The translations under genes were made by a program, and so were the position numbers. The notes beneath the pieces are model-generated. The model saw only the letters and a program-made list of their open reading frames with translations. It did no database searches and had not been told where the DNA came from. DNA of 64,000 nt, taken from the NCBI GenBank assembly GCA_028583415.1, contig CM053276.1, positions 126,258,007-126,322,006 of the forward strand, written 5' to 3'. The stretch comes from Protea cynaroides. Lineage: Eukaryota; Streptophyta; Magnoliopsida; Proteales; Proteaceae. Below are positions 59,806 to 64,000 of the stretch, piece by piece; positions within the stretch are counted from its first letter, which is position 1; every line of letters begins with the position of its first letter.

Positions 59806-60929
59806 CTCTATTCAAATATTTAACCAAGGACTATCAAAAAGGTAGACAATCCTTATTTTTTCTAATTTTTTATTAATTTGAGACCAACACACAAATTAAT
59901 ATCTATCAATAAATCAATTGGTATTAAACAATCCTCATGAATTTACTGATATCATTATACTCTCGAAGGGAGTTAAAAATAAACAACAATCTAACAACCG
60001 TCAGATTATTTAATTCATTATATGTTTCTTTTATGCAAGTAACAAAAACTTGGATCATAATTGTTCTGCTCAGTTGCTACTTTTCCTGAATACTATAACA
60101 ATTACGGATTATAGATTCAGGTTAACTATAAACCACACAACTCAATCAATTAATAGGCCTCTTAATAAATCAAATCATACAGTTACTAACTTGAAAAATC
60201 AAGAAACATAGATATTTGAATAGAAGAATAATTAAAATTAAGAACAAAGTTTCACAATTTTACTAACCGGATTGAATTTTCCTTGAATCGACTAAAGAAC
60301 TTAGCCAGACATGATAGAAAAGAAAAACAAAAGAAATAAAACTATCTTCTCAATAATTCTTGGATGCTCTATTACGTAACCTTTACATTGCTTAAATAGC
60401 CAGAATAGAGAAGATTAAAACTGGTATGTCTAGAATTGACAACCTTATAACATGGAAATAAAGATTAAACAAAATTCTTTTGCCTAGATTAAATAGAGAA
60501 TCATTCCATTATTAACCAAATGCCACCCTAGACCTGTCAATCTTTGTAATATTCCATAGAGGTATATATTCTCCTCAAGATTTATGACAATCAATTAAAT
60601 CTTTCCAATAGTAAACCTTCTATGTGTGGTAATCTTCCTTTTCTGGTTTGAATTCAAATCAGCTTTTCAGATCAGATTTTTGGATCTCGTTTTATTTCTA
60701 GAATTCTTTCCACATTAAAAACCTGCATGAAATTCAGAAGGTCATTATTGAAAATATCAAAATTTTTTTTATTTTAAACATAAATTCTCAATATTTTCCA
60801 GTCTTATATATAAGGAATCATCACAAATGAGTACCATAAGCCATATAATATGTTAAATAAACTAAATATAAGAGAAATAAGTATATAAAATTATGAATCC
60901 ATCACCGACCTTTAGCTCAATCGAGAGTA
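59523..60929. mobile_element. 1407-bp insertion with GTCGA target duplication
   Basis: GTCGA at 59518-59522 and 60930-60934 brackets an AT-rich, non-coding segment that includes a (TA)n microsatellite. Removing the segment and one GTCGA joins the two flanking frames in phase. The ends (GCGCAATAAA and CGAGAGTA) are not TG...CA, so the element type is open; a solo LTR with decayed ends or another class is possible. Confidence 0.7.
59741..59802. repeat. (TA)n microsatellite
   Basis: About 60 bases of TA with one ACA interruption, inside the 1407-bp insertion. Confidence 0.95.
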
Positions 60930-60934
60930 GTCGA

Positions 60935-61235
60935 AGGTACCCCGTCTTCCAACCATGACTGGAAGACCAAATTTTTCTTTGCTTCTATTAAGGAAGGCAT
61001 GATTTTTTGTGACAAATCCATACTCCCCATCGGTAACGAGTGGAAGTTCACCAAGACTGGTGTGCTCAACACCTTGCCCCAACTCACTCTAGGGGAACAT
61101 GCCATGTTCTTGAGAATGGAGAAAAGAAATAGCCCTCCAATTATGTACAACAACTTGAAGCATGATGATTATTTGTACAAGTACGAACTGGATAAGTTTC
61201 TCCCATTCACATTGCTAGCTCACCTCACGTTTTGA
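60935..61235 (+). pseudogene. PF04195-like retroelement protein, C-terminal part
   Basis: Continues the frame of 59152-59522: EGTPSSNHDWKTKFFFASIK is the typical SSNKGWK.RFFFV-like motif of this family, then ILPIGNEWKFTKTGVLNTLP, ending at TGA 61233-61235. After about 35 bases with intron-like features (TTGCAATTTCAG), a further open piece VEDITDEVWEEFLGTEGYFR (61270-61357) leads straight into the downstream repeat. Confidence 0.65.
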
Positions 61236-61351
61236 TCTTGTTATAACTTGCTTTGTATTGCAATTTCAGTGGAAGACATTACTGATGAGGTTTGGGAAGA
61301 ATTTTTGGGAACAGAGGGCTACTTCCGTGTCCAAACTGCCCAAGCCAAGAC

Positions 61352-62095
61352 GAGCAGATGGAATCCGGACAACCGAATTCCTCGTAGAGATGGGACTGAG
61401 GTGTTAGGTAATAGAGAAAATCACCTTTCAAGTAGAATTCTGGAGTGAATACACAGAGATGGTCAGATGGCTTAGGTTGAGTCCCTTTTTTCCTTCTTTC
61501 TTCCTCCTATTTTAACAAGGGAGAGAAGACCCAACAAGACCTCTTTCTTCGATTCTTGAGCCTGGGTGGTGCTTAGATACTGCTGCTAGCATGTCCGATC
61601 TTGCATGGTAAGTATAGTTTGCTTGTATGATTGTGGGAGTTGGAGGTTATTCTGCGACACTGTAAGAGAAGGTGCCGCTCTAATATGTCACCTTAGAATC
61701 CTTGTCATCATGCCCGATTAATGTGATTGGCTTTGTAAACCATCGAGTCGAGCTGATGTATCATTCTGGTGGAAGTGCACTCCCATATTAGATTGGCGTG
61801 ACTCATTTTTCTAATATGGTTCACATTTAATGCATATGACTTGGATTTATCGCCATGCATTTATGGTATATGCGTACATTTATTGCCATTGATTGCCTCC
61901 ACGTCAAAGTGATTTAGAGACACTGCTTGGTGATCATGGCTCAATCGAGAGGTGGGCCCCTTGTGCAGGGTGCATCGAAAGCATGGGTGAAAATAATTCT
62001 GCTCTCTATTGAGAGCTATGTGTTCTCTTTCGATGGAGGTCACCGAGGAGATCCCTTGATCTCATCGTGTGAACTAGATCTACTGTCACCTTTTC
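61352..62095 (+). mobile_element. 3' LTR-like repeat of the PF04195-coding element
   Basis: Matches 57055-57805 with small differences and indels. The left boundary lacks the first roughly 100 bases seen upstream of the first copy, and after CTTTTCCC (about 62095) the sequences part. No target duplication found, so the element is probably truncated or rearranged. Confidence 0.6.
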
Positions 62096-63675
62096 CCCTC
62101 GCAAAAACCATCCCCAAATTATAATTGTAGGCCCTACTTAGATTGTCGGGGATGGCGTCCATGTTTAATTTGCTTCTTGCAGGTCCATGTAAACGAGATG
62201 AGCCCCCATTAGAGGAATGATTTGTCATGACATGATGGTCAGTCGGTCACTCCATAATGATTGGTGTTAAAAGTCAAACTAAGTAAAACACAAGAATGTC
62301 GCCCCCACGTTTACTGTATCCCAGCCTGCCACGTCTATGCACGAATTCCGTTTTATATGGTGCTTCTCGATCGAACCGTTCTTATTATGGGTATACAACA
62401 TCATTCATAGAACTGAGGCACGAGAGATTCCAATCGGACGACCTTATGAAGTGGGTGGTCCCCATAAGCAATAACCTTATATGACGTGGGGCCCATAGAG
62501 TAACAATGGGGACCAGCTTAATCCAGTTTTTATGTCTCCCTGTCCGCCACGTCGGTTCACGAATTTGGTGATCCTCCACGTCTGTATAAGTGTCTAGACT
62601 CTAGATTTAGATATCTGATCAGCTACTTTATCTTACGCTAGGTGCGCATTGTACTACATATAACACCAGTTCTTGAAAGAAAAAAAGAAAATTCTAATCC
62701 GACGACTATTATTAAGGTGACATAATTTCAGATTTTAAAACCAAGATGAAAGATTCCAATCGGGTGACAGATAAAGCGAAGAAATACAGAAGAAACAGTT
62801 GACATATATGTTGTTACACTTACTGAAGCGGGAGATTTGCGTACATATTAGCACTTACAATTTTCAAAAAGCAGTTGACGGAGAAAGACGTGCTCTGCTC
62901 TCTCTCTCTCTCTCTCTCTCTCACGGATTTCGCGGCTCTTTCGGCGCAACTGTTACCAGGGAGAGTTAGGATGAGATAGGGGTAGCGTAGGGCTTGAGGA
63001 GGAAGAGAGCCAGATAATATATATGATTTGATAGTGAAATAATATTAGGAAATAAACTAATATTTCCATTTCCAATCGTTATTCTTCTTCTAAGGTCGTC
63101 ATCGAAGAGGAATTGTTCTTCTTCTTCAACTACTTCACGCAGAACCCTATTTTCGCTGCTTCGTTTTTCTTCTTTGTTTTCATCTTTGATCGCCCGCGAA
63201 TTCGCCTTGCATCGCTTGAATTCGGGAGATTCAGCAAAATCGGAGTTTACGTCCGCGTGGGCTGTGGAACGAGATCTAAGGAGATAGATTTGGATCTGTA
63301 AACCAGGATACGAAGAAACGAGAGATCTGATCTCGGTCTGATCTGATTTACGGAAAACGAAGACAAATTCGAACATATTAGTTACATCAATTGCTCATCG
63401 CTTCCCTCTTTTGACAGAAAACAGAGATAAAAGGAGGAAAGAGATCTAGATCGAGTTAGCGGAGGACAAGAAGCTCAAAAAGGACGCGGACAAAATCGGT
63501 GACTTTAACTCGATAGGCGAAATTGAGTTGTATTGAGAAGTGGTCTATGAAAGGATTTGGAAGAAGATCGAAGATTGGAACGGATAGTATCTGAATCCTC
63601 GAATTTCAGAAAAAGGATAGAGGTTGATTAAAGTGATCAGAGCGAGACATAGGCAAGGACCAATTAATTGCTGAA
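62096..63675. other. Region upstream of the calmodulin-like gene
   Basis: 62096-62880 has no gene; a weak inverted repeat CCATCCCCAAATTATA...GTCGGGGATGG lies at about 62107-62156. A CT microsatellite lies at 62898-62922. From about 63000 on the sequence is probably the gene's promoter and 5' leader. Open frames on both strands there are leader shadows. Confidence 0.45.
62898..62922. repeat. (CT)n microsatellite
   Basis: Perfect CT run of about 25 bases about 0.75 kb before the calmodulin-like start codon. Confidence 0.95.
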
Positions 63676-64000
63676 ATGAGCGGACACGAGCCGGTGAAGC
63701 TCGATGATGAGCAGATTGCTGAGTTACGGGAGATATTCCGCACTTTTGATCGGAACAATGACGGCAGCTTAACGCAGTTGGAACTTGGGTCACTCCTGAG
63801 ATCGCTTGGTCTCAAACCGAGTCAAGAGCAGGTCGAAGCTCTAATCCAGCAGGCCGATAAGAACAGCAACGGCCTTGTCGAATTCTCCGAATTCGTAGCC
63901 CTCGTAGCACCCGATCTACTTCCGGCGAAATCACCCTACACAGAAGATCAACTTCGTCAGCTATTCCGGATGTTCGATCGTGACGGCAACGGTTACATCA
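63676..64000 (+). CDS. Calmodulin-like protein, CML17/18 type, 5' part
   Basis: The ATG at 63676 opens a frame that runs off the window after 108 codons, so no stop is visible. Ca2+ sensor; binds calcium and then target proteins. Three EF-hand loops are visible: residues 25-36 (DRNNDGSLTQLE), 61-72 (DKNSNGLVEFSE), and the start of a third at 101 (DRDGNGYI...). A fourth is expected outside the window. The N-terminal MSGHEPVKLDDEQIAELREI and the GSLLRSLGLKPSQEQ segment match Arabidopsis CML17/CML18, about 165 aa, usually intronless. No intron is seen here. The start is chosen because the preceding sequence is non-coding and the length before EF-hand 1 matches the family. Confidence 0.93.
   Translation, partial: MSGHEPVKLDDEQIAELREIFRTFDRNNDGSLTQLELGSLLRSLGLKPSQEQVEALIQQADKNSNGLVEFSEFVALVAPDLLPAKSPYTEDQLRQLFRMFDRDGNGYI

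Noticed and set aside
1..64000. CRISPR arrays, bacterial operons or viral genes
   Set aside because: Regular repeats here are plant microsatellites, minisatellites or transposon ends; no spaced palindromic repeats, cas genes or viral replication proteins were seen.

Overview
This is a stretch of flowering-plant nuclear DNA, most likely from a eudicot. It is AT-rich, with long stretches free of genes, genes split by many introns, plant-only protein families (HD-Zip class IV, plastid fibrillin), and many solo LTRs, SINEs and MITEs. The species cannot be fixed from the sequence. No prokaryotic, organellar or viral gene system is visible.

I can support five protein-coding genes. (1) 2065-7583, minus strand: a JmjN/JmjC/C5HC2 histone demethylase, best matched to JMJ13 (10 exons, about 745 aa). 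(2) 23865-24386, minus: an intact, intronless UBC7-type ubiquitin-conjugating enzyme, probably a retrogene. (3) 29630-35327, minus: an HD-Zip IV homeodomain-START regulator of the HDG5/ROC3 type (11 coding exons, about 805 aa). (4) 44151-53724, plus: a chloroplast fibrillin/PAP3-type protein (3 coding exons, about 410 aa, introns of 3.8 and 4.5 kb). (5) 63676 to the right edge, plus: the 5' part of a CML17/18-type calmodulin-like protein. A possible sixth gene leaves the left edge on the minus strand (weak).

The rest is repeats, several with precise boundaries. Two related solo LTRs lie 475 bp apart, each with its own 5-bp target duplication (18820-19670 and 20145-20846). There is a tRNA-type SINE with a 15-bp duplication (9985-10284) and a 62-bp SINE-like scrap with a 14-bp duplication in the HDG5-like gene. 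Two homologous PIF/Harbinger-like MITEs lie at 22349-22633 and 55911-56217. A complete non-autonomous gag-only LTR retrotransposon (48990-52745) sits in intron 2 of the fibrillin gene, with PBS, PPT, TAGTC duplication and a MITE nested in one LTR. A second LTR-type element (about 56954-62095) encodes a PF04195-like protein that is split by a 1.4-kb insertion. GC-rich foldback elements lie at 27445-27647, 58004-58236 and 58518-58661.

The genes do not form a pathway. The JMJ13-like and HDG5-like genes are neighbours on the same strand here and, from memory, lie close together in Arabidopsis (At5g46910 and At5g46880), so this may be a conserved block widened by repeats. I found no convincing new gene system. 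The most interesting signals are the retrogene, the gag-only element, the nested insertion that restores a reading frame, and the duplicated start-codon region of the fibrillin gene. All exon boundaries were read by eye from splice signals, reading phase and protein-family continuity.
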